Assembly (NCBI RefSeq): GCF_000332175.1
Contig: NZ_KB235914.1
Coordinates: forward strand, 3,902,868 to 3,966,867
Direction: 5' to 3'
Length of the DNA stretch: 64,000 nucleotides
Source: Pseudanabaena sp. PCC 6802
GTDB lineage: Bacteria; Cyanobacteriota; Cyanobacteriia; Pseudanabaenales; Pseudanabaenaceae
How positions within the stretch are numbered: the first letter of the stretch is position 1; every line of letters begins with the position of its first letter. A program made the position numbers and the translations under genes. Below the pieces are notes generated by a model. That model was not told the DNA's origin, did no database searches, and saw only the letters and a list, made by a program, of their open reading frames with translations. Shown piece after piece: positions 1-7,667 of the stretch.

Positions 1-409
1 TCTAGTGTATACGGAAACACTATATAAAATTGCAAATCGCATCCCTCTACCGAAAGATGAGAATAACTCGGATATCATTTCAAGAGAAGAATTAAAAAAG
101 AAGATACATGATATATCACTGACCTCTCCTAGTGAAACTATCAATCTTGCAGACTTAAGTAGCATTTTGTATGGGGATGCAACAACAATTCAACAATTTG
201 CCGAAGAAAATGATTATGAAATTGATTCGGAATTTAAGCCTGATAAAAGGATCTTAAAAAAATTCACAAATATTTCTGTGAATGAAGATGGCATTAAACT
301 TGAATTCACTTTCAAAGACTTTAACGACAAGATAAAAGTAATTGACAATCAAGTCATTATCGAATCTGAAAGACTTGTTGCCGAAATCCAACGAATAATT
401 AGTGAATAA
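1..409 (+). CDS. C-terminal part of NdpA/YejK-like nucleoid-associated protein (5' end outside window)
   Basis: The reading frame is open to the left edge, so this is probably the 3' end of a longer gene; the GTG at 5 is only the first in-window start. The visible 134 residues end in a pattern I recognise from the C-terminus of the NdpA/YejK family (37-kDa nucleoid-associated proteins): an acidic stretch, FKPDKRILKKF (about residues 77-87), then alternating strands (GIKLEFTFKDFNDKIKV) that match the family's final beta hairpin. This is family memory, not a database hit. The gene is AT-rich compared with the rest of the window and lies 2 nt upstream of the next gene, so the two are probably co-transcribed and may have been acquired together. 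NdpA proteins bind nucleoid DNA; the role here is unknown. Confidence 0.45.
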   Translation, partial: LVYTETLYKIANRIPLPKDENNSDIISREELKKKIHDISLTSPSETINLADLSSILYGDATTIQQFAEENDYEIDSEFKPDKRILKKFTNISVNEDGIKLEFTFKDFNDKIKVIDNQVIIESERLVAEIQRIISE

Positions 410-411
410 TT

Positions 412-1789
412 ATGACTTCAGATAATCTTATTGGTTTTCAAACATTATATACACTCTGGGCAGAGAGTCTCGATCAATCTTTTGATGGCAGAAAACTTCA
501 ATTAACTGTTGTCAATCAAGAAGAGGCGTATAATCAGTTAAACGAGAAATATAATACTGCTTACATTGAAGATGACAAAATCGAGATAGTTTTAGTTAAT
601 GATGAAATAAAGATTTTTTATGATAAAAACACTTTTCTAAAAGATTTTAATGATGAGGATTTAAGCAAAGACTTTGCAATCATCAAATATAGCAATGAGT
701 CGTTTATTTTTTATTCTCATGATGATCAAAAGAAATATGGGCAAAATCTTAACAAGGAAATTGTAGAACTAACGGAAGATCTATTAATTGAAAATACTTG
801 CTATTATTCTAAAATCCTGGACTTAATGAAGGAAAAACTCGCAATTTATCATGCATCAGCTAATCGTGAAATTGTCATTGCTTTCATTCCAATTCAAGAA
901 CCTATCTTTTGTATTGGTTATCCATCAATCAAAACCGAGATCCCGGATTGCAGCCTTAAAAAAATTTATACCAGGCTTGAGAGCGATCTTCAAAAAAAAG
1001 ACTTCATAGGTTTTATAAAGATTCAAATATGCAAATTATTAGATGTTTTTGACAAAGAGAAAAGATATGTTGAGTTCCTACGCAACTTTGAGAAAATTCT
1101 TGATTTGGCAGAATTAGACTTTGAAATATATTTGAGGAACTTTTCATTTGAGGAAGTGAGAAATAAATTTAGAGAGAGCAAAGAAAAATATTTGCAATCA
1201 ATTCAAGAGCAAAATAATAAGCTTTACTCAAGAGCAGGAGCATTAGTTGTTTCAGTCTCTGCTTCTGTTTTTGCTTCGTTCAAGTTTAATAGTGATTCAA
1301 ATTCAATTGGAGCTTCCTTAATTCTATTTGTTTATGTTCTGTATAGTATCTATTGTTGTTTAGAATTTGCCTCTCTTAAGGATGATATTTCTATCCTTCA
1401 AGAGGATTTAAGAGAAGACTTAAAAGTGTTTAAAGAAAAGCTACCTAAAGCTGCTGATATTTTAATAAATGATTCTTCTAAGCTGGAGAGCAAGATCGTT
1501 AAGACTAAGGATAGACTAATGATCTTATACTCTTTTATTGCTTTATCAAATTTATCTGTATTTGTCCTTATTTCTCTTCAAACAGGATGGTATTGCTCCG
1601 GCAACCTGAGATATTACAGGAGATACGGTTGTTTCAAGGGTCACTACCTAAAAAATGCACGCTCTATCATTGCCGGAGCAATATTTACTTGCGATTATTT
1701 TCTGGGGGCTGGTCTTTCTTCTTTTTCATTACATGATTTGGATTGAGCTTCGAAAGCATAACCCAGATACTGACTTTACTACATCATGA
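412..1789 (+). pseudogene. Coiled-coil membrane protein with C-terminus disrupted by a miniature element
   Basis: The present frame runs from ATG 412 to TGA 1746 (444 aa). I do not recognise the family. Residues 1-270 are soluble and highly charged. Two hydrophobic segments follow at about 272-290 and 298-322, then a charged helical linker, then a third segment at about 368-390. The last 51 residues look unnatural because they are encoded by an inverted-repeat insert at 1591-1683 and a shifted frame beyond it. Removing 91 nt (89-bp element plus one TA copy) joins codon 393 to a 35-residue tail containing a fourth membrane helix (AIIFWGLVFLLFHYMIWIEL) and ending at TGA 1787-1789, giving a 428-aa, 4-TM protein. 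It is AT-rich and follows the NdpA-like gene by 2 nt. The present product probably lacks its last helix; function is unknown. Confidence 0.7.
1591..1683. mobile_element. 89-bp miniature inverted-repeat element with TA target duplication
   Basis: A perfect 14-bp inverted repeat, TATTGCTCCGGCAA at 1591-1604 and its complement at 1670-1683, bounds this segment. Taking TA as the duplicated target (1591-1592 and 1682-1683) leaves an 89-bp element with 12-bp terminal repeats. TA duplication is the hallmark of IS630/Tc1-mariner transposases, so this may be a MITE moved in trans by such an enzyme. The support is internal: deleting the element plus one TA restores an open frame with a transmembrane tail in the host gene. 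It encodes nothing itself. Confidence 0.75.
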
Positions 1790-1837
1790 TTTACCACTTG
1801 TAGTAAATCAACCAAATATTTCGCTTGAGAATCCTCG

Positions 1838-2221
1838 TCAAGCAGCAGTCGTAGACTCAACGGAAACTCCTTTTGCTGCTAAACGGTATCGTTCCTCATC
1901 TGCCTCTAATTTCAGCAATTCTTGATGGCTCTCACAGTAACGGACAACTTCGTCGATCGCAGATAAAGGTAAATCCCAATTTTCGGCTACCTGCTCTACT
2001 GACATCTCATTGACAAGCATGTCTTGCCAGATAGTCGAAGCAAGCAGCTTGCGTCCTTTGATGTAGAGTTGTCGCCGCCAGGGATGAGTGCGCGTTACCA
2101 GATATTGCCAATCTTCAATCTCAGCAGTGTTTTGCAAAGATTGAATGATGGCACCGATCAAAGCCAGGCGATCGCTTTCTGATAGTTTGATAGCTTGTTC
2201 TTTAAGTTCTTGCAGTGACAT
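1838..2221 (-). CDS. DUF433-like (VapB-type antitoxin-like) protein
   Basis: This 127-aa protein has an N-terminal helical segment (residues 1-35) followed by a region resembling DUF433: HPWRRQLYIKGRKLLASTIW, then a helix-turn-helix-like SVEQVAENWDLPLSAIDEVVRY (about 74-95). DUF433 proteins often act as antitoxins beside PIN-like toxins in cyanobacteria. No toxin gene is adjacent: the neighbours are the disrupted membrane protein on the other strand and a K+ channel gene. It is therefore an orphan, and may be a transcription factor or a relic. The start ATG at 2221 is the only sensible one. Confidence 0.6.
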   Translation of the reverse strand: MSLQELKEQAIKLSESDRLALIGAIIQSLQNTAEIEDWQYLVTRTHPWRRQLYIKGRKLLASTIWQDMLVNEMSVEQVAENWDLPLSAIDEVVRYCESHQELLKLEADEERYRLAAKGVSVESTTAA

Positions 2222-2343
2222 GAGGATGGCTCCACCAATGCTTGATACCTATTCTAGTATGCGCGATCGCGCTTGACCAATCGTTGAGCTTGATAAAACT
2301 TGCGATCGCAAAATCATAAACTCAAAAACGCTGTAGCTATGAC

Positions 2344-3441
2344 TCAATCTTTTGGAGGCAAGGACTTAGGTTCGCGGGGCGGGGGTTGCCGTTCGGAAAT
2401 CGGGCTGAGAATCTGATTGAGTTGCCGCAATTGATCGGATGTCCCCATACAGATCAGGAGATCGCCTTCTAGTAAAACCGTATTAGCATTGGGGCCCCCC
2501 AGTAACGTACCATCGGCGCGGCGGATTGCCAAAACTAAAGCACCGGACTGCGATCGCAAGCGGGCTTCATTCAGGGTACGGCCTACCTGCGGGCATTTAG
2601 AGTCAATTAAAAATTCTTCGATATAGTACGAGCGATTAGCACCGGAAATAATGCCATCGACAAAGTCCATCACCTGCGGTCGCAGCGCCGCTGCTGCCAT
2701 GCGCTTGCCGCCCGTAATGTAGGGAGAAATCACCTCGTCTGCACCGCCCCGCCTCAGCTTTTTCATCGCTTCTTCGCTACTGGCTCTGGCGATCGCCCGA
2801 ATATTAGGACTGAGCGTTTTAGCCGACAGCACCGTATACAAGTTCTCGGCATCGGATGGCAGCGTACAGACAATGCAAATCGCCCGCTCGATTGCTACGC
2901 GCTGCAAGGTTTCATCCAGCGAGGCATCGCCTTGCACGGCTCTGTAGCCCAGTTGCTCTGCTTGTTGGATCTGCTCGATTTCCTTATCTAACACGACAAA
3001 GGGAATGTCCTCAGAAGCGAACTCAGCAGTTACCTGTCGTCCCGTGCGCCCGAAGCCGCAGACGATGTAATGCCGATCTAGAAATTCCATGAGGCGCTTC
3101 TGTTGTCGCAAACGAATTACTTCCTGAAAATAGCCCTGAACCACAGCTTCCGTAAAGCGATTTACAATGAAACCAATGCTGATAATACTCATGAAAATCA
3201 GCGCAATTGTAAATATACGACCTTTTTCGTCGAGGGGGTGGGTTTCGCTATAACCGATCGTACCCAGGGTAATCGTAGTCATGTATAGCGCATCCAGCCA
3301 GTTCCACCCCTCGATGACCTGATAGCCCACCGTACCGATCAGCAACACTGACAAAAAGATCAGAATGGCGATCGTTAATTCCTGACGCAGGCGTTGGTAT
3401 TTTACTGCCAGACTGAACCGCTTTGAAGCTTCTGATGCCAT
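2344..3441 (-). CDS. Two-TM potassium channel with RCK (TrkA-N/TrkA-C) domains
   Basis: A 365-aa ion channel. TM1 lies at about 23-41, the pore helix and selectivity filter at about 55-66, TM2 at about 76-98. A cytoplasmic Rossmann-type RCK domain follows, starting with the GFGRTG nucleotide motif (129-134), and a TrkA-C domain at about 275-345. The filter reads TIGYSE rather than the classic TVGYGD: GY is kept but the next residue is Ser. Such proteins assemble as tetramers in the membrane and are gated by ligands on the RCK ring. The gene starts 20 nt downstream of tatC on the same strand and could be read from the tatC transcript. Confidence 0.88.
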   Translation of the reverse strand: MASEASKRFSLAVKYQRLRQELTIAILIFLSVLLIGTVGYQVIEGWNWLDALYMTTITLGTIGYSETHPLDEKGRIFTIALIFMSIISIGFIVNRFTEAVVQGYFQEVIRLRQQKRLMEFLDRHYIVCGFGRTGRQVTAEFASEDIPFVVLDKEIEQIQQAEQLGYRAVQGDASLDETLQRVAIERAICIVCTLPSDAENLYTVLSAKTLSPNIRAIARASSEEAMKKLRRGGADEVISPYITGGKRMAAAALRPQVMDFVDGIISGANRSYYIEEFLIDSKCPQVGRTLNEARLRSQSGALVLAIRRADGTLLGGPNANTVLLEGDLLICMGTSDQLRQLNQILSPISERQPPPREPKSLPPKD

Positions 3442-3461
3442 TGTTTTAGGATTTATAGGAA

Positions 3462-4298
3462 TTAACGACCCAATAGCTTAACTAAGCCAATGCCACCGAA
3501 ATACAACCCCCCGATCGCTCCGCCTAATAAACTCTGCGTCATCGGATCGGTGGATGGGGTCAGGACGGCTCCCACTATTGCCGCACCTAGAACCACGTAG
3601 CGCCAGCCCGACAACATGCGTTGCGATGTCACGATTCCAGTCAGGGCAAGTAAGGCTTGGATTACAGGGATCTGAAAAGCCAGTCCCGTACTGAAGAGCA
3701 GCAACAACACAAACTCAAAGTAGCGATCGATCGACCACAACTGCTCCACCACATCGCCGCCATAGCTGATGAAGAAGTTAAGCGCCGCCGGAATCAGAGC
3801 ATAGTAGGCAAATAAAATGCCACCCAAGAACAAAATGCTGGACCCAAATACGATCGGCGCCACAAATCGCTTTTCCTTTTTGGTTAAGCCAGGTAGAACA
3901 AATCGCACGATCTGGTACAGAATCGTCGGACTGGCCAACAGCAGACCGCTGTAGCCCGCCACCTTGAGCGAGACAAAAAAGTATTCTCCCGGTGATAGCT
4001 GCAAAAATTTAGCGCCGTGGGCGGGAATTTCCAGCAAATAAACAATTTTGTTGACAAAGATAAAACAAATAATTATTGCTGCCAGCACAGTCGCGATCGC
4101 GTAGAAAATCCTCGTCCTCAGTTCTTCCAGGTGATCGAATAAGGACATTTCCACATCATCAACGGCTTCATCCTCAGAGTCATTATGCTCCTCAAAGTCA
4201 GAGTCGGCTGCCAATGCCTCAGATTCAGGGAAAAGCTGCTCGTTACTTGTCGTTTCAATAATAGCTGTTTCGGTAGGATCGGTAGCTGGGCTAGTCAT
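3462..4298 (-). CDS. tatC: Sec-independent protein translocase TatC
   Basis: TatC is the twin-arginine signal receptor of the Tat translocase, acting in thylakoid and plasma membranes. The 278-aa product has an unusual 50-residue acidic, Ser/Glu/Asp-rich N-terminal tail, then the canonical core from [14 protein letters not shown] (51-64) with six hydrophobic segments, including the FVLPGL region and the TPSTDPMTQ motif near the C-terminus. An internal ATG (codon 51) would give a standard 228-aa TatC, so the true start is open; the longer frame is kept because it is uninterrupted and its acidic composition looks like real protein. The K+ channel gene lies immediately downstream. Confidence 0.92.
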   Translation of the reverse strand: MTSPATDPTETAIIETTSNEQLFPESEALAADSDFEEHNDSEDEAVDDVEMSLFDHLEELRTRIFYAIATVLAAIIICFIFVNKIVYLLEIPAHGAKFLQLSPGEYFFVSLKVAGYSGLLLASPTILYQIVRFVLPGLTKKEKRFVAPIVFGSSILFLGGILFAYYALIPAALNFFISYGGDVVEQLWSIDRYFEFVLLLLFSTGLAFQIPVIQALLALTGIVTSQRMLSGWRYVVLGAAIVGAVLTPSTDPMTQSLLGGAIGGLYFGGIGLVKLLGR

Positions 4299-4435
4299 GG
4301 GTAAACACTGTGCTTTATCTCAATCCTATACTGTATGACAATGCCTGTAATTGGGCAAAATCTAATAGCACAAGTTAGCAAAAACCCAAATAAAATATCT
4401 ATATTAGGACTTATGCATGGAATGCTGAAATTCAA

Positions 4436-4503
4436 GATCCCCCTAGCCCCCCTTTTTAAGGGGAGAAACCCAAAAGCCCCCTTTTTAAGGGGTTTGGGGG
4501 ATC
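4436..4503. repeat. Dispersed palindromic repeat, family D (GATCCCCC ends)
   Basis: The segment starts GATCCCCCTAG and ends GGGGGATC, with internal CCCCTTTTTAAGGGG-type stems. A related copy lies at 11356-11429 between the AI-2E permease and the 629-aa protein gene. It sits in the 470-bp gap between tatC and the hybrid kinase, about 270 bp before the kinase start. Such C/G-rich palindromes are common between cyanobacterial genes. No protein is encoded; the small frame across it is a by-product of the repeat. Confidence 0.8.
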
Positions 4504-4743
4504 TGTTGTGCGTAGGTCCTGTATATCTATAACGATCTATAGCGGTTAAAACTGCATATAGTTATTCATAAGCTATTCGTAAGTTTTTCATATTATTCAA
4601 ACAGTAAATAGGCCAAAAAGCAGTAAGTTTAAGAGCAAGGTTATATCTGCGAAGCTTAACCCCACAATATATGCAGGCAAAGTAGGGTGCCAAAATAAGG
4701 TGACCTAGCGATCGAGCTAGAGGTGCAATGAAAGGCTACGGGT

Positions 4744-4763
4744 TCTTTTGCCGAAGGAAAAGA
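4744..4763 (+). promoter_or_regulatory. Hairpin covering the ribosome binding site of the hybrid kinase
   Basis: TCTTTT (4744-4749) pairs with AAAAGA (4758-4763), extended by CC/GG with one bulged G. The Shine-Dalgarno-like AAGGA (4755-4759) before ATG 4770 falls in the loop and 3' arm, so folding would hide it. A second stem, CCTAGC/GCTAG around 4705-4722, lies just upstream. This is a fold suggestion by eye; no known riboswitch consensus was matched. Confidence 0.35.
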
Positions 4764-4769
4764 TAGTAT

Positions 4770-7598
4770 ATGCAGCAAATCGGTGCGAGTAGTGCCAACA
4801 TTTTGGTGGTCGATGACAACTTAGATAACCTTCGTCTTTTATCAAAAATCTTGATACAAGAAGGTTATGCGGTGCGCAGCGTTACCAATGGCAAACTGGC
4901 ACTGATTACTGTTGATGCTGCACCGCCCGACCTCATCCTTTTGGACGTTAACATGCCGGAACTGACAGGTTATGAGGTTTGCCAACAGCTTAAGAGCAAC
5001 GAGAAAACTGCTGAGATCCCCGTAATTTTCATTAGTGCCTTTAGCGATACTAAGGATAAGGTTAAGGCATTTCAAGTTGGAGGTGTAGACTACATCACCA
5101 AGCCATTTCAAGTGGAGGAGGTGCTAGCGCGCGTTCGCAATCACCTCAATCTCAAAAGGATGCAAGAGCAACTGCGATCGCAAAACCAACTGCTCCAACA
5201 AGAAATTAACGATCGCAAGGCGATCGAGAGTCAACTACGAGAGGCAGAGAGCAAATATCGCAGTATTTTTGAAAATGCGATTGAAGGAATTTTCCAAACA
5301 ACCCCCGATGGTCGTTACCTCAATATTAACCCTGCCCTGGCACGCATGTATGGCTATAGCAGTCCAGAAGAAGCGATGGCAGCATTAGTTAATATCGATA
5401 CGCAACTTTATGTCAAGCCCCGGCGACGACTGGAGTTTGTCACCGCGATCGAGCGCAATGATATCGTGACCAACTTTGAATCCCAAGTGTATCATCGCGA
5501 CGGTCGCGTAATCTGGATCTCCGAAGCTGCCCATGCCGTTCGCGATACCGAGGGCAAGATTATTTACTATGAGGGTACGGTTAGTGACATTACCAAGCGG
5601 AAACAAGCCGACGATACATTACAACGCATTAACTCTCAGTTAGTTGCCCAGTACGAAACGGCGATCGATGGTATTCTGGCGGTTGACGAGCAGGGGCGCA
5701 TTGTTAATTACAACTTCCGTTTCTGCCAGATGTGGGGCATTGCCCCCGAGATATTACAGGAATGCGATTCTGGTTTAATTGCCTACCTATCAGCTCAGGC
5801 AAATATCCCCCGCAAACTAATCGCAGTAATTGAAGGAGCCTACGATCGCGCAGATCGCTTCGATCGCGGCGAGATCCAGATGGATGATGGTAGGGTACTC
5901 GACTATTATTCCGGACGCATCATTTCCCCCGACGGGCATTTTTATGGCATCGTCTGGTATTTTCATGACATTACGGAGCTGGTTGAGGCTAGAGAAAAAG
6001 CGATCGAAGCCTCTAAGTACAAATCGCGCTTTTTAGCAAACATGAGTCATGAAATTCGTACGCCAATGAATGGAGTCATGAGCATGACCGAGCTATTGCA
6101 AAAAACATTGCTCAGTACCGAGCAGCAGGACTACTTGCATACTTTGAGGGTATCAGGTGAAAACTTACTACTGATAATTGACGATATTCTCGATCTATCC
6201 AAGCTAGAAGCGCGCGAGATGCATCTGGAATCGCTCGATTTCGATCCAGTCAATAGCGTAGAGGCAGTTGCCGATCTCCTCGCCCCACAAGCTAATGCTA
6301 AGGGAATCGAGCTATTTACACTTCTGGATACTAACTTGCCCGCCTTGCTACGCGGCGATCCCACGCGACTGCGCCAGGTAATTATGAACCTGGTAGGCAA
6401 TGCAATTAAATTTACCGAGCGCGGCGAAGTGCAGATCCAGGCTTCTCTCTACGACACAACCGATACTACAGTAACGGTCAGCTTTACGATTAAAGATACG
6501 GGTATTGGGATTGCATCTGAAAATCAGAAATTATTGTTTCAGCCATTCACGCAGGTTGACGCTTCTACAACTCGCAGGTATGGCGGTACGGGACTTGGTC
6601 TGGCTATCTGTCGGCAATTGGTGGAAATGATGGGCGGTAATATACAGGTTAAAAGCGAAGTCGGTCGAGGCTCTGCGTTTTCTTTCACTGCTACGTTTGA
6701 GAAATCCCAAGAGCAGTCTGCTAACACTTCCATTTTTCAAATCAGGCCACAGTTAGAACATAGAAGGGTATTAATTGTTGACGTTCACCCCACTAGTCGA
6801 AGAGTTCTCTCTAATTACGCGCTTACTTGGGGTATGTCGGTGACGGAGTTCGATCGCATCGATCTTGCTTTCAATTCTTTAGATCGTCTCGCGGCAATGG
6901 GACAATATTTTGATATCGCATTAATCGGTTTAGATGAATTGGACAATTGCAGGGAACTTTTGGGGAAACTGGGGCAGCTATCGCCAGGGAGTCATTGCAC
7001 CCACAGCATTATCTACACATCGATTGGTAATCGAGAGACTGCAATTAATTTGGTAGAGAACGATTGCGCCTATGCCTACTTGATCAAACCAATTCGGGCA
7101 TCGCGCTTGCTGGAATGCTTAATCGGTGCTCTGGATACGGGCACAGCGGTCAGTCCCTCAGTTACCAAAACCTCGATCCCTAACGACGATACTCAACATG
7201 CAGAAGATTTATTAGCTAACCTCAAAATTTTGATTGTTGAAGATAATCCGGTGAATCAGAAAGTGGCAATACGTCAACTGAAAACTCTAGGCTGCACTCA
7301 GGTGAGTAATACCGCCAACGGTCAAGAAGCTCTGGCTCTACTCAAAGACCATGATTTCGATATTATTCTGATGGACTGCCAGATGCCTGTATTGGATGGT
7401 TATCAAACAACCCAAGCAATTCGACAGCTCGAAAGGGGGGCAAAACGCAAAACCGTAGTAATTGGATTGACTGCCAATGCCATGAAGGGCGATCGCGAAA
7501 GGTGCCTGGCATCTGGTATGAATGACTACCTGAGTAAGCCAGTTGCACTAGACGAACTATCAGCGATGCTGCGTACTTGGTCAAACCGCCGGTCGTAA
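4770..7598 (+). CDS. Hybrid histidine kinase REC-PAS-PAS-HisKA-HATPase-REC-REC
   Basis: A 942-aa soluble phosphorelay sensor with no membrane segment. Order: receiver 1 (about 10-125, acceptor D59, K111 of TKPF); PAS/PAC (about 160-278); a second PAS (about 285-405); dimerisation/phosphoacceptor domain with H427 in SHEIRTPMN; ATPase domain with DTGIG (577-581) and GGTGLG (605-610); a degenerate receiver (about 665-785) where the acceptor Asp is replaced (LIGLDEL, G720); and a final intact receiver (about 818-940, D869 in LMDCQMP). The N-terminal receiver suggests control by another kinase. No partner regulator gene is adjacent. The ligand sensed by the PAS domains cannot be deduced. The start ATG follows AAGGA, which may be masked by a hairpin. 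Confidence 0.93.
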   Translation: MQQIGASSANILVVDDNLDNLRLLSKILIQEGYAVRSVTNGKLALITVDAAPPDLILLDVNMPELTGYEVCQQLKSNEKTAEIPVIFISAFSDTKDKVKAFQVGGVDYITKPFQVEEVLARVRNHLNLKRMQEQLRSQNQLLQQEINDRKAIESQLREAESKYRSIFENAIEGIFQTTPDGRYLNINPALARMYGYSSPEEAMAALVNIDTQLYVKPRRRLEFVTAIERNDIVTNFESQVYHRDGRVIWISEAAHAVRDTEGKIIYYEGTVSDITKRKQADDTLQRINSQLVAQYETAIDGILAVDEQGRIVNYNFRFCQMWGIAPEILQECDSGLIAYLSAQANIPRKLIAVIEGAYDRADRFDRGEIQMDDGRVLDYYSGRIISPDGHFYGIVWYFHDITELVEAREKAIEASKYKSRFLANMSHEIRTPMNGVMSMTELLQKTLLSTEQQDYLHTLRVSGENLLLIIDDILDLSKLEAREMHLESLDFDPVNSVEAVADLLAPQANAKGIELFTLLDTNLPALLRGDPTRLRQVIMNLVGNAIKFTERGEVQIQASLYDTTDTTVTVSFTIKDTGIGIASENQKLLFQPFTQVDASTTRRYGGTGLGLAICRQLVEMMGGNIQVKSEVGRGSAFSFTATFEKSQEQSANTSIFQIRPQLEHRRVLIVDVHPTSRRVLSNYALTWGMSVTEFDRIDLAFNSLDRLAAMGQYFDIALIGLDELDNCRELLGKLGQLSPGSHCTHSIIYTSIGNRETAINLVENDCAYAYLIKPIRASRLLECLIGALDTGTAVSPSVTKTSIPNDDTQHAEDLLANLKILIVEDNPVNQKVAIRQLKTLGCTQVSNTANGQEALALLKDHDFDIILMDCQMPVLDGYQTTQAIRQLERGAKRKTVVIGLTANAMKGDRERCLASGMNDYLSKPVALDELSAMLRTWSNRRS

Positions 7599-7667
7599 AT
7601 CTGAGATATTTACGATCGCAATAGGTATTAATATGTTGAGGTGGGTGTGTACAAAGGGGATAAGTGA

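Noticed and set aside
1743-1925. 60-codon plus-strand frame after the disrupted gene
   Set aside because: It overlaps the true end of the disrupted gene and the DUF433 gene on the other strand, and shows no protein character.
4335-4532. 65-codon frame between tatC and the hybrid kinase
   Set aside because: The frame is mostly family D repeat sequence translated as Pro/Leu-rich text.
4680-4763. Possible c-di-GMP-I riboswitch
   Set aside because: Only scattered resemblance (GGCAAA, GGGTGCC, GCCGAAGG) was seen; the core GGGACGCAAAGCC block is absent.
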